NCBI GenBank assembly: GCA_018710985.1
Contig: DVIV01000030.1
Location: forward strand, 1-64,000
Direction: 5' to 3'
DNA: 64,000 bases
Source of the DNA: Candidatus Limiplasma pullicola
GTDB lineage: Bacteria; Bacillota; Clostridia; Christensenellales; Aristaeellaceae
Positions 8,474 to 17,085 of the stretch are shown here, one piece after another (position 1 is the stretch's first letter; each line of letters opens with the position of its first letter). Position numbers and translations under genes: made by a program. Under the pieces are notes generated by a model. That model was not told the DNA's origin, ran no database searches, and was given only the letters and a program-made list of their open reading frames with translations.

Positions 8474-9643
8474 TTGTACAGACGGATGGGGTGCCTGCTG
8501 CTGCTCGTGTGCCTTGCCCTGCCATGCGCAGGCGCGGCGGAACCCGTGGGGGATCAGCTTGCCCGCGTGTTTGAGGAGTACAGCACGCTGGGCGCATCCG
8601 TGGCCGTTTTTCAAAACGGGCGCGTGACCTACACCTATACCTGCGGGCAGATCCGCCCCGACGGGCCGGAGGTGACGGCCGATACGGCGTTTCAGGCGGG
8701 CAGTATCTCCAAGATGGTGGCCTGCATCGGCCTGTTGCAGCTGATGGACGATAAGGGCGTATCCCTGGACGACGAGCTGGGCGACGTGCTGGGCTACGAG
8801 GTGCGAAACCCGTATTATCCGGAGGTTCCCGTCACGCTGCGCCAGCTGATGACCCACACCGCCTCCCTGCGCGACGCGTCGGACTATGACGATGCGCTGG
8901 AGGGCGAGGGGCTGCCGCTGGAAACGCTGCTTGTCGAGCGGGCGCGCGCCGTGTTCTCGCGCAGCGAGCCGGGGCATGAGCGGGTCTACTCCAACTTCGG
9001 CGGCGGGCTGATCGGCCCGCTGATCGAGGCGCTGTCCGGCATGGCGCTGGACGATTATATGGCCCAAAACGTCTTTGAGCCCCTGGGCGTGACGGCGGCG
9101 TATCAGGCGTCGCGCCTTGTGGGAAAGGTTCCTCTGGCCGACATGTACCTCATGCCCGAAGGCCGGCTGGCCAAACGGCCGGGGGACGATGCCTCCGCGC
9201 TTGAGGACTACTGCTTCACCGCGGGCAAGCTGGTCATCTCGGCGCCGGACCTGTGCAAAATCCTCATCGCCCTGTGCGACGGGGGGATCTGCGGCAACGC
9301 GCGCATCCTCAAGGAAAGCCAGGTCGCCGAGATGACGGCCCGGCAGGACCATATCGGCAGCGTTTTCTGCGACAGCGGCAACGGCCTGTTTCTCAACGTC
9401 ATCACCGATGCAGAGGTGCCCGGCCGCACCCTTCTGGGCCATGGCGGGAAGGCCTACGGCATGCTGTGCGCCGCCTATTTCGATCCCACGGACCGCACCG
9501 GCGTGGTCATGCTGACCAACGGATGCGACAACAGAAGCGACCGAAACGGCATAGGCGTGCTGGGCCGGGAAATCCTCACCCTCTGCTATCAGGAGATCAT
9601 CGACCCCTTGCATCAGGTGGAGGACCCCTTCGAAGTGCGCTGA
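8474..9643 (+). CDS. Serine beta-lactamase-fold hydrolase (class C / PBP4*-like)
   Basis: About 389 residues. A hydrophobic signal peptide ends near PCAGA|AEP. The catalytic motifs are GSISKMV (SxxK, near residue 75), YSNFGG (YxN) and GHGGKAYG (HxG in place of KTG). This is the large family of esterases, D-aminopeptidases and carboxypeptidases related to class C enzymes; nothing shows true antibiotic hydrolysis. GGGGAGG at 8458-8464 fits a TTG start at 8474 (nine bases); a GTG at 8465 overlaps the ribosome binding site and an ATG at 8495 is a further option. It precedes the germination operon but has a separate promoter. Confidence 0.82.
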   Translation: MYRRMGCLLLLVCLALPCAGAAEPVGDQLARVFEEYSTLGASVAVFQNGRVTYTYTCGQIRPDGPEVTADTAFQAGSISKMVACIGLLQLMDDKGVSLDDELGDVLGYEVRNPYYPEVPVTLRQLMTHTASLRDASDYDDALEGEGLPLETLLVERARAVFSRSEPGHERVYSNFGGGLIGPLIEALSGMALDDYMAQNVFEPLGVTAAYQASRLVGKVPLADMYLMPEGRLAKRPGDDASALEDYCFTAGKLVISAPDLCKILIALCDGGICGNARILKESQVAEMTARQDHIGSVFCDSGNGLFLNVITDAEVPGRTLLGHGGKAYGMLCAAYFDPTDRTGVVMLTNGCDNRSDRNGIGVLGREILTLCYQEIIDPLHQVEDPFEVR

Positions 9644-9649
9644 CGCGCC

Positions 9650-9679
9650 GCATAAAACGAGCCAGTTTCACCCATACTA
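9650..9679 (+). promoter_or_regulatory. Sigma-G-type (forespore) promoter of the germination operon
   Basis: GCATA (9650-9654), exactly 18 bases, then CATACTA (9673-9679). The published sigma-G consensus for Bacillus is about GHATR-N18-CATNHTA, so every fixed position matches. It lies 25 bases before the gerA-like start codon, the expected distance for a transcript starting near 9686. Confidence 0.8.
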
Positions 9680-9704
9680 CCGCCATCCCCCGATGGAGGT
9701 CAGT

Positions 9705-11207
9705 ATGCGGTCAACTTTTTTTCACAGCCTCAGGCGCAACCAGGACATGCTGGCGGAAAGCCTGAATCTGGACCGGAACGACGATATCGTCACCCGCTCC
9801 TTTACGGCGCTGGGGCGCAGCTGCGCCCTGTATTTTGTGGAGGGCATGTCCTCCGGACAACGGATGTCGGACAGCGTGCTGCGTCCCCTGATGCATGCAC
9901 GGGAGGATCTCAGTGGCCGGCAGGCGCTGGAAGCCGTGACCCGGCGGCTGATCGAGGCGCCGGAGGTCAAAACCGAAAAACAGCCCTACGCCGCCATCCA
10001 GCAGCTGATGCGCGGCCAGACGCTTGTGCTGATCGACACCGTGGACGAGGCGGTGCTGGTGGACCTGCGCGGCTACATCCGCCGCCCCGTTTCCATTCCG
10101 CAGACGGAAAACGTGGTCATCGGCCCGCATGAGGCCTTTACCGAGCCGCTGCGCGACAACCTGACGCTCTTGCACCGCATGCTCCCCACCCCCGGGCTGA
10201 TCTGCAAGCTGGGGCAGGTGGGCACGCACATCTCCACACAGACGGCGGTTTGCTACCTGGACGGCATCTGCCCGCAGGAGACGGTGGATGAAGTCCAGCG
10301 CCGGCTGGAGGCCTCGGCCATCGACCATGTGCTCACCGTGGGGGAGCTGTCCCAGCTGATCGAGGATGATCCCTTCGCGCCCCTGCCGCAGGTGGTCTCC
10401 ACCGAGCGGCCGGACCGCGCGGTGAGCTTTCTTCTGGAGGGGCAGGCGGTCATCCTCATCGACGGCAGCCCCCGGTGCCTGGCCATGCCGGTCAGCCTGT
10501 GGCACCTGTTTCATGCGCCCGATGACAGCTATATGCGCTGGATGTACGGCACCTTCATGCGCGTGGTGCGCGCGGTGGGCGCCGTGCTGGCGCTGCTTCT
10601 GCCGGCGGTGTTCGTGAGCATGGTGATCTTCCATCCGCTGGCGCTGCCCATGTCGCTTCTGACCAATATCATTCAGAGCCGCTCCATCGTCTCCATCAGC
10701 CTCTTTGGCGAAGCCGTGCTCATGCTCACGGTCTTTGACCTCATCAATGAGGCGGGCACGCGCATTCCGGGGCTGATGGGCTCCTCCTTCGGGCTGGTGA
10801 GCGCGCTGATTCTGGGAACGGCCGCTGTGGATGCCGGGCTGGTCAGTCCGCTGCTCATCATCGTGGTGGCGCTGTCGGGCCTGGGCAGCTATGCGCTGCC
10901 CAACTATTCGCTGAGCTTCGCGTTTCGCATGGGCCAGATGGCGCTGCTCATCGCGGGCGGGCTGATGGGCCTTCCCGGCGTGTGCCTGCTGCTGATGCTC
11001 ATGGTGCTGCGCGTGGCCGGCATGGAAAGCCTGGGCCGGCCGTTTCTCGCCCCTGCCAGCCCGGGCCGCCTGCACAACCCGGACCTGATCTGGCGGGGCC
11101 CCGTATTCCGGCAGCGCCTGCGATCCTATGCGGCCAGGCCGGACAACCTCCTGCGCGCGCACGGGCGCATGCGCCGCTTTCGGAACAAGGGGCGTGAGCG
11201 TCCATGA
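9705..11207 (+). CDS. GerA-family spore germination receptor, A subunit
   Basis: 500 residues. The N-terminal half is a soluble domain starting with LDRNDDIVTRSF; the second half has about five to six membrane helices, with the conserved HPLALP (FHPLALPMSLLT), FEL-like and RIPGLMGSSFGLVSALILG segments of GerAA/GerBA/GerKA. The basic C terminus matches the family. These proteins sit in the inner spore membrane and sense nutrient germinants. GGAGG lies five bases before the ATG at 9705, better than an ATG at 9693 which overlaps the ribosome binding site. It overlaps the next gene by four bases and is first in an A-B-C operon behind a sigma-G promoter. Confidence 0.93.
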   Translation: MRSTFFHSLRRNQDMLAESLNLDRNDDIVTRSFTALGRSCALYFVEGMSSGQRMSDSVLRPLMHAREDLSGRQALEAVTRRLIEAPEVKTEKQPYAAIQQLMRGQTLVLIDTVDEAVLVDLRGYIRRPVSIPQTENVVIGPHEAFTEPLRDNLTLLHRMLPTPGLICKLGQVGTHISTQTAVCYLDGICPQETVDEVQRRLEASAIDHVLTVGELSQLIEDDPFAPLPQVVSTERPDRAVSFLLEGQAVILIDGSPRCLAMPVSLWHLFHAPDDSYMRWMYGTFMRVVRAVGAVLALLLPAVFVSMVIFHPLALPMSLLTNIIQSRSIVSISLFGEAVLMLTVFDLINEAGTRIPGLMGSSFGLVSALILGTAAVDAGLVSPLLIIVVALSGLGSYALPNYSLSFAFRMGQMALLIAGGLMGLPGVCLLLMLMVLRVAGMESLGRPFLAPASPGRLHNPDLIWRGPVFRQRLRSYAARPDNLLRAHGRMRRFRNKGRERP

Positions 11208-12331
11208 TGACAGGCTGGTTCCGGCGGGCGCGGCAGACCCTGAGCACCGTGAAGAACCGGGAAGAGGCGCAGCGGCAGCAGCGCCGTGCGGCCTGCGCCG
11301 CCTACCGCACGCTGGGCGTCCTGCAGCTGGCGGCGCAGCTGATGCTGTGGGTGACGCTGTACGCCTATGACCGGCTGGTGCAGACCACCTGGCAGGCCGC
11401 GTTGCTGCTGGCGCTTCCGCTGGCGGGGCTGTGGGCGCTCTGGCGAGGGGGCGAGGACGCGCTCGCCACACGAAACGGAGCGCGGCTGACGCTTCTGCTC
11501 CTGCCGTGTCTGATGCTGGACGCGGCGGTCTTGCTGCGCACGCTGGGGGGCTACATCAGCCAGCTGATTCCGGAATATCCCCTCTGGGCCTGTACTGTGG
11601 TACCGGCGGCGCTGTGCTGGCTGACAGTGCTGCTTTCCAGGGAAAATGGGGCGGCCTACGGCGCAAGCCTGTTGCGGTTTTTGCTGCTGGGACTGTTTCT
11701 GCTGGCGACGGTGTTTTTGAACACCAACGCGCACCCGGTTCGTCTGTGGCCCCTGCTGGGACAGGGGCCGGGACGCACCGCGGCGGAGGCGCTGGCAGGC
11801 GCGGGGAGCGGCTGGGGCGTCGCGCTGCTGTTCGTCCTGCCGCTGCATTCCCGGCAGAGCGCTGCTGCGCTGTCCGCGGACAGGCATGCGGCGGGGCGCG
11901 CGGCGGTCTGGACGGCGGTGCCGTGGCTGATGTGCGTGATCTGGGCCCTGTGGTATGCCATGGTCCGGCCCTGGCGCAGCGGCGATATGCTGGAGGTGGG
12001 GGAGCGCCTCATGGGGCTGGCCCGGCATTCGCACAGCCCGCTGCTCTATGAGTGCAGCAGCCTTATGTGGATGCTGCTGTTGCCCCTGGCGCTGACCGGT
12101 TGCGCCGTAAGCGGCGAAAAGCTGCTGCGTTCCACCCTGCCCCGTGTGCCCCGCTCGGTCGCGGCGCTGCTCCCTTTGCTGCCGGGTGCGGCGGCGGCGC
12201 TGATCTGGCCGGACGATCTGCTGGGCGCGCTGGGTTGGGCGCTGCCCTGGCGCGCGCTTATCAGCGCCGCGGCGGGCGGTGCGCTCTGGGCGCTGTCAGC
12301 CCGGAAAGGAAGGGAGGCGCATGCCGGATGA
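11204..12331 (+). CDS. GerB-position membrane protein of germination receptor (divergent)
   Basis: 375 residues, about ten hydrophobic segments, no signal peptide and a basic, glutamine-rich N terminus of about 40 residues. Position (between gerA- and gerC-like genes, ATGA overlaps on both sides) and size fit GerAB proteins of the APC transporter superfamily that bind germinant. Sequence similarity is weak by eye; the segment around HPVRLWPLLGQG recalls the conserved N-L-x-P-x-x-x-x-G stretch of GerAB. I call it by context more than by sequence, and a highly divergent subunit would imply an unusual germinant. Confidence 0.7.
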   Translation: MMTGWFRRARQTLSTVKNREEAQRQQRRAACAAYRTLGVLQLAAQLMLWVTLYAYDRLVQTTWQAALLLALPLAGLWALWRGGEDALATRNGARLTLLLLPCLMLDAAVLLRTLGGYISQLIPEYPLWACTVVPAALCWLTVLLSRENGAAYGASLLRFLLLGLFLLATVFLNTNAHPVRLWPLLGQGPGRTAAEALAGAGSGWGVALLFVLPLHSRQSAAALSADRHAAGRAAVWTAVPWLMCVIWALWYAMVRPWRSGDMLEVGERLMGLARHSHSPLLYECSSLMWMLLLPLALTGCAVSGEKLLRSTLPRVPRSVAALLPLLPGAAAALIWPDDLLGALGWALPWRALISAAAGGALWALSARKGREAHAG

Positions 12332-13437
12332 AACGCGCATGGCTGCTGTGCGTGCTGCTGGCGGTGGGTCCGCTGCTGGGCGCGTGCAGCTACGCGTCTC
12401 TGGAGCGGCAGGTGTACCCCATCTGCCTGAGCGTGGACCTGGACGAAAAGGGACGGTATCAGGTAGGCGTGCAGGCGCCCCAGAGCAGCACCGAGAGCGG
12501 GGCGGCGGCCTATGATCTGCTGACTGCCACGGGGGACAGCTTTTCCGACGCGATGCGCGTGCTATCCGCCTCAACGCCCTACCCGTTCAACTTTTCGCAG
12601 GTGCGCCTTTGTCTGCTAAGTTACGATCTGGCGTCCACCACGCACCTCCGCCCGCTGCTGCGCACGCTCTTTGAGATGCCCAGCATGCGGCCCGACGCCT
12701 ATGTGATGGTGGCGCTGGGCAACGCGGCCGAGGTGATGGCCGCCCAGAAGCCGGACCTGGGCATGCGCCTGAGCACGCATCTCAACCTGCTGTTTGAGCA
12801 GCTTCGCCAGGAGAGCATGCTGCCCTACAGCAGCCTTTCAGCGTGTGTGCAGGAGCTTGGCGACGGCAAGGCGGACCCGCTTCTTTGCATCTGCGCCGTG
12901 AACCGGAGCCTCGTGCCGGACCAGGACAACAGCGGCGGAGGCGCTTCCGGCGATCCGCCGAGCGGATCAGGTCAAAGCGGCGGGGGCGGTTCGGGGGCGG
13001 ACGCCGCCGCCTTCGCAGGCGGCGAACCCTGGGCCGGCGACCTGCTGCCGGAGGACATTCTGGCGGGCCTGCTGCCGCAGACCAGCGTCAACCCCGTCGA
13101 ATACCTGGGCAGCGCCGCCGTGAGCGAGGGACGGGTGAGCGGCCTTTTGACCGCGCGCGAGACGCAGATTGCCACGCTGGCTATGATCGAGGGACGGCGC
13201 GCCGTGGCCATCGACGGGGAGCAGCTCCAGCTTCAGCTGTTTTTGCCTGCGAGCAGCGCCCTGGCGCAGAACCGGGACGAGGTGCAGGCCGTGCTGGAAA
13301 AGCTTAAGGCTCTGGGCTGCGATTCCTTCGGCTTTGGCTGGCATGCCGCCGGCGCGTTTTATACGGATGCGCAGCTGGAGGCATACGGTTTTCGCCGGCG
13401 CTTCAGGGAGGCGCAGATCGTGACCGCCGTGGAGTGA
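12328..13437 (+). CDS. Ger(x)C-family germination receptor lipoprotein, C subunit
   Basis: 369 residues. A lipoprotein signal peptide has the lipobox LGAC with Cys20 as the anchor. Family features are the early VDLDEKGRYQVGVQ strand and a C-terminal domain beginning near SAAVSEGRVSGLLTARE and ending in the GFGWHAAG and RFREAQI region. In the middle (residues about 195-235) there is a glycine/serine-rich linker that is longer than usual. It overlaps the B subunit by ATGA at 12328-12331, so all three subunits are translationally coupled. Confidence 0.9.
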   Translation: MKRAWLLCVLLAVGPLLGACSYASLERQVYPICLSVDLDEKGRYQVGVQAPQSSTESGAAAYDLLTATGDSFSDAMRVLSASTPYPFNFSQVRLCLLSYDLASTTHLRPLLRTLFEMPSMRPDAYVMVALGNAAEVMAAQKPDLGMRLSTHLNLLFEQLRQESMLPYSSLSACVQELGDGKADPLLCICAVNRSLVPDQDNSGGGASGDPPSGSGQSGGGGSGADAAAFAGGEPWAGDLLPEDILAGLLPQTSVNPVEYLGSAAVSEGRVSGLLTARETQIATLAMIEGRRAVAIDGEQLQLQLFLPASSALAQNRDEVQAVLEKLKALGCDSFGFGWHAAGAFYTDAQLEAYGFRRRFREAQIVTAVE

Positions 13438-13504
13438 GAGATCGCGGCGCCTTCCCTGCGTTACGGAGAGAGCGAAAAAAACAGGCGCCATTGATTATTG
13501 GCAG

Positions 13505-13531
13505 GCCCCTCCCAGAAATCTGGGGAGGGGC
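13505..13531 (+). terminator. Probable terminator after the germination operon
   Basis: GCCCCTCCC (13505-13513) pairs with GGGAGGGGC (13523-13531). A TTTT run follows only 12 bases later, so it is a weak intrinsic terminator. The rest of 13438-13706 holds the promoter of the next operon and no gene. Confidence 0.45.
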
Positions 13532-13628
13532 GCTTTGCGCGCTTTTGGCGATGCGCGCCCTTGCTTTGTGAAAAGCAAGAAACATAAAATTTACAGCAAT
13601 GAATTGAATGGCGCGCTTTTGTACGGCA

Positions 13629-13637
13629 TGTTACAAT
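13629..13637 (+). promoter_or_regulatory. Extended -10 promoter of the sugar-uptake operon
   Basis: TGTTACAAT at 13629-13637 fits an extended -10 (TGn followed by TACAAT). No good -35 hexamer lies at 16-18 bases, so an activator may be needed, and an AraC-type regulator gene lies just past the operon. The 5' leader of about 60 bases contains a small hairpin AAGGG/CCCTT. Confidence 0.45.
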
Positions 13638-13706
13638 ATCACCATGAAAAGGGTGCATGCCCTTGTGCAACTTGACCGTTCTATGCAACGAAGGAGGCGT
13701 TTGTCT

Positions 13707-15002
13707 ATGAAGAAACTTGTCAGCCTGTTCCTGGCGCTGATCCTGGCGCTCGGTCTGAGCATCCCCGCGATGGCCGAAGGCACCACCCTGAGCGTTGCCG
13801 CGATCGAGACCGCTTACGGCTCTGAGATCTGGCAGGAAGTCACCGCCGCGTTCACCGAGCTCACCGGCATCCAGGTGGACCTGGTGACCGACAAAAACCT
13901 GGAGGATGTCATCTCCGCGCCCATGAAGGCCGGCGACTTCCCCGACGTGGTGCACCTGGCCACCGGCCGTCCCGCCGCTCTGACCGAGACCCTCATCAAG
14001 GAAAACCTGCTTGAGGACATCACCGACGTGCTGAGCATGACTGTGCCCGGCGAAGACAAGCTGGTGAGCGAGAAGATCGCCGGCGGCTTCACCGAGAGCT
14101 CCCTGACCAATCCCTACGGCGACGGCAAGACCTACATGGCTCCCATGTTCTACAGCCCCTGCGGCCTGTTCTACAACGCCGGCCTGTTTGAGGAAAAGGG
14201 CTGGGAAGTGCCCGAGACCTGGGATGAGATGTGGGCGCTGGGCGACACCGCCGCTGCCGAGGGCATCGCGCTGTTCGCCTATCCGACCGCCGGCTACTTC
14301 GACGCGTTCTTCTACGCGCTGCTCTACGAGTGCGGCGGCCCCGAGTTCTTCACCCAGGCGACCAACTACGCCGAGGGCATCTGGGACACCGAGGAAGCGC
14401 AGCTCGCCTTTGACATCGTCGCCAAGCTGGCCACCTACACCGAAAAGTCCGTTCCCTCCAACGCCAACAACGACAACTTCACCAAGAACCAGCAGCTGAT
14501 CCTGGACAACAAGGCGCTCTTCATGCCCAACGGCAACTGGGTGATCGGCGAAATGGCCGACGCTCCCCGCGCTGAGGGCTTCAAGTGGGGCTTCACCGCT
14601 CTGCCGGCCGTGACCGAAGGCGGAGACCGCTACAGCTACACCTGGTTCGAGCAGCTCTGGATTCCCTCCGAGGCTGCCAACAAGGATGCCGCCAAGCAGT
14701 TCGTGGCCTTCATGTACTCCGATGTGGCCGCCGAGATCTTCGCCAAGGGCGGCGCGATCCAGCCCATCGTCGGCTTCGCCGATAAGCTGGAAGGCGACAA
14801 CAAGATCTACTACTCCATCTATGACAACGGCGCGAAGGCCGCTCTGGGCAGCTTCGCCGCCACCGATCCCGTCGAGGGTGTGAACTTCGCCGACACGGTG
14901 TTCGGCACGATCAACTCTCTGGTCAGCGGCGACAAGACCCAGGAGCAGTGGATTGAGCAGATCAAGACCGACAGCGACCTGCTCCGTCAGGCGCTGAAAT
15001 AA
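13707..15002 (+). CDS. Sugar ABC transporter substrate-binding protein
   Basis: 431 residues with a classic signal peptide (13 hydrophobic residues, cleavage at AMA|EG). The mature protein has the family 1 solute-binding features GDFPDVVHL, YNAGLFEEKGWEVPETWDEM and FAYPTAGYF. Two permease genes follow directly, then a GH112 phosphorylase, so the ligand is probably galacto-N-biose, lacto-N-biose or a longer glycan containing them. AAGGAGG lies nine bases before the ATG. Odd: there is no lipobox cysteine, whereas binding proteins of Gram-positive bacteria are usually lipoproteins. Codon use is strongly biased to C-ending codons, as in highly expressed genes. Confidence 0.88.
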   Translation: MKKLVSLFLALILALGLSIPAMAEGTTLSVAAIETAYGSEIWQEVTAAFTELTGIQVDLVTDKNLEDVISAPMKAGDFPDVVHLATGRPAALTETLIKENLLEDITDVLSMTVPGEDKLVSEKIAGGFTESSLTNPYGDGKTYMAPMFYSPCGLFYNAGLFEEKGWEVPETWDEMWALGDTAAAEGIALFAYPTAGYFDAFFYALLYECGGPEFFTQATNYAEGIWDTEEAQLAFDIVAKLATYTEKSVPSNANNDNFTKNQQLILDNKALFMPNGNWVIGEMADAPRAEGFKWGFTALPAVTEGGDRYSYTWFEQLWIPSEAANKDAAKQFVAFMYSDVAAEIFAKGGAIQPIVGFADKLEGDNKIYYSIYDNGAKAALGSFAATDPVEGVNFADTVFGTINSLVSGDKTQEQWIEQIKTDSDLLRQALK

Positions 15003-15091
15003 GGTCCGCCATCCGCCGGCCGCGGCAAGCAGGAAGCTGCTCGCCGCGGCCTTTATCATCGGTCCGGCTTTCGTGAGAGGAGGAAAACGCC

Positions 15092-15985
15092 TTGGATAAG
15101 CAAAAGGGGAGAGGCGGGTTCATTGCAATGTGCGTTCTGCCGGCAGTGCTCCTGTTTTTTGTCTTCATGATTCTGCCCACCTTCAACATCTTTCGCATGT
15201 CCCTGTACAAATGGGGCGGCTTTTCGTCCAACCGCACGTTCGTGGGGTTTGAAAACTTCACCAAGCTCTTCAGGGATATGAAATTCCTGCAGTCCGTGGA
15301 AAATACCCTGCTGCTCATCGTGGTGGTCAGCGTGATCACCATGTCGCTGGCCATTATCTTTGCGGCCATCCTGTCCCGCGAAAAGATCAAGGGCCAGAAC
15401 TTCTTCCGCGTCGTGTTCTATATCCCCAACATCCTCTCCATCGTCATCATTTCCGCCATCTTCTCGGCCATCTATGACGCCAACAACGGCATGCTCAACT
15501 CCATCCTGGCGCTGTTCAAGGGCGCGGATGCGGAGCCCGTCTACTGGCTGGGCGACCAGAGCATCGTCATCTACAGCCTGGCAGGCGCCATGATCTGGCA
15601 GGCCATCGGCTACTATATGGTCATGTACATGGCCTCCATGGCCTCTATCCCGGAGTCGCTGTACGAGTCGGCCAACCTGGAGGGCGCCAGCCGCATCCAT
15701 CAGTTCTTCCACATCACTTTGCCGCTGATCTGGACCAACCTGCGCACCACACTGACCTTCTTCATCATCTCCACCATCAACATGAGCTTCATGTTCGTCA
15801 AGGCCATGACCTCCGGCGGCCCGGACGGCAGCACCGAGGTATTCCTCAGCTACATGTACAAGCAGGCCTACACCAACTCCTCCTATGGCTACGGCATGGC
15901 CATCGGCGTGGTGGTGTTCGCGTTCTCCTTCGCGCTCAGCGCCATCATCAACGCCATCACCAAGCGCGATGTGCTGGAATACTAA
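15092..15985 (+). CDS. Sugar ABC transporter permease (MalF type)
   Basis: 297 residues, six membrane helices. The cytoplasmic EAA loop is ESLYESANLEGASRIHQFFH, which contacts the ATPase. The TTG start is preceded by GAGAGGAGG. No N-terminal extra helices as in E. coli MalF, as is usual for CUT1 importers of Firmicutes. No ATP-binding subunit is encoded in this operon, so a shared MsmK/UgpC-type ATPase elsewhere in the genome is expected. Confidence 0.93.
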   Translation: MDKQKGRGGFIAMCVLPAVLLFFVFMILPTFNIFRMSLYKWGGFSSNRTFVGFENFTKLFRDMKFLQSVENTLLLIVVVSVITMSLAIIFAAILSREKIKGQNFFRVVFYIPNILSIVIISAIFSAIYDANNGMLNSILALFKGADAEPVYWLGDQSIVIYSLAGAMIWQAIGYYMVMYMASMASIPESLYESANLEGASRIHQFFHITLPLIWTNLRTTLTFFIISTINMSFMFVKAMTSGGPDGSTEVFLSYMYKQAYTNSSYGYGMAIGVVVFAFSFALSAIINAITKRDVLEY

Positions 15986-15997
15986 GGAGGCGGCAAC

Positions 15998-16891
15998 ATG
16001 AAAGAAAAGCGCAAGCCTCGCTTCACCGGCGAACAGCTCTACCACATCTTCATCTATGTGGTTCTGGCCATTCTGGCCATCTCCATCCTCATCCCTGTGG
16101 CCTGGGTCTTCATGGCCTCCATCAAGCAGAATGTCGAGTTCTATGGCAGCCCCTGGGCGCTCCCCATGGGCGTGTACTGGCAGAACTTCGTGGATGCCTG
16201 GACAACGGCCCGCATGGGTGAGTTCATGCTCAACTCCGTGCTGACCACGGCCATCGCCCTGGCGCTTTTGCTGGTGGTGGCCCTGCCCGCCGCCTACGTG
16301 CTCAGCCGCTTCCACTTCCGCGGCGTCAAGCTGCTAAACACCCTATTCATGGGCGGTCTGTTCATCAACGTCAACTACATCGTCGTGCCCATCTTCCTGA
16401 TGTTTGTGGACGCGGACAAGGCGCTGCGCGGCATCGGCATCGACGGCTTCTTCCTCAACAACATCGTGATGCTGGCGGTGGTGTACGCGGCCACGGCGCT
16501 GCCCTTCACCATCTACCTGCTCTCCGGCTACTTTGCCACGCTGCCCAAGGCCTATGAAGAGGCTGCCTATATCGACGGCGCTTCCTACACGCGCACCATG
16601 GTGAAGGTCATCTTCCCCATGGCCAAGCCCAGCATCGTGACCGTGATCCTCTTTAACTTCCTGTCCTTCTGGAACGAGTACATCATCGCCATGACGCTGC
16701 TGACCGACCCCAAGGGGCCCAAGACGCTGCCGGTAGGCCTGATGAACCTGATGAAGGCGCAGAACGCCGCCGCCCAGTACGGACAGATGTATGCCGGCCT
16801 GGTGCTGGTGATGCTGCCCACGCTGATCCTCTACATCTGCGTGCAGAAAAAGCTGACGCAGGGCATGACCCTGGGCGGCCTGAAAGGATGA
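15998..16891 (+). CDS. Sugar ABC transporter permease (MalG type)
   Basis: 297 residues, six membrane helices, EAA loop KAYEEAAYIDGASYTRTMVK near residue 190. Starts 12 bases after the first permease gene with GGAGG before the ATG. It forms the heterodimeric CUT1 channel with that protein. Confidence 0.93.
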   Translation: MKEKRKPRFTGEQLYHIFIYVVLAILAISILIPVAWVFMASIKQNVEFYGSPWALPMGVYWQNFVDAWTTARMGEFMLNSVLTTAIALALLLVVALPAAYVLSRFHFRGVKLLNTLFMGGLFINVNYIVVPIFLMFVDADKALRGIGIDGFFLNNIVMLAVVYAATALPFTIYLLSGYFATLPKAYEEAAYIDGASYTRTMVKVIFPMAKPSIVTVILFNFLSFWNEYIIAMTLLTDPKGPKTLPVGLMNLMKAQNAAAQYGQMYAGLVLVMLPTLILYICVQKKLTQGMTLGGLKG

Positions 16892-16898
16892 GTGAACG

Positions 16899-17075
16899 AT
16901 GGAATACACGAAACAGCGGATTCTCACAGCGGTACGTGTGATCCTGTTCCTGTTTTTCTGCGGGCTGGTGATGCACGGACAGCGAGGGATTTCCTATGCC
17001 AATTTGGGTGAAATGACCGTGGGCATCATCGGCATGCTGGTCGTCATCTGGGATTACAACCGAAGAAATCGTTGA
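16899..17075 (+). CDS. 58-residue single- or two-helix membrane protein in the phosphorylase operon
   Basis: Starts with MEYTKQRILTAVRVILFLFF and ends DYNRRNR. Two hydrophobic stretches (residues about 9-24 and 38-53) separated by HGQRGISYANLGE predict a helical hairpin. It sits between the permease gene (8-base gap) and the phosphorylase gene (10-base gap), on the same strand and with no other candidate start. A family of small membrane proteins in this position (DUF6903-like) may exist in related operons; I am not certain of that name. A role in transporter assembly or regulation is a guess from position. Confidence 0.75.
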   Translation: MEYTKQRILTAVRVILFLFFCGLVMHGQRGISYANLGEMTVGIIGMLVVIWDYNRRNR

Positions 17076-17085
17076 GGTGACCTGA

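Noticed and set aside
8474..9643. Antibiotic-resistance beta-lactamase
   Set aside because: The KTG triad is HxG and the protein belongs to the broad class C-like esterase/peptidase group; no evidence of resistance.
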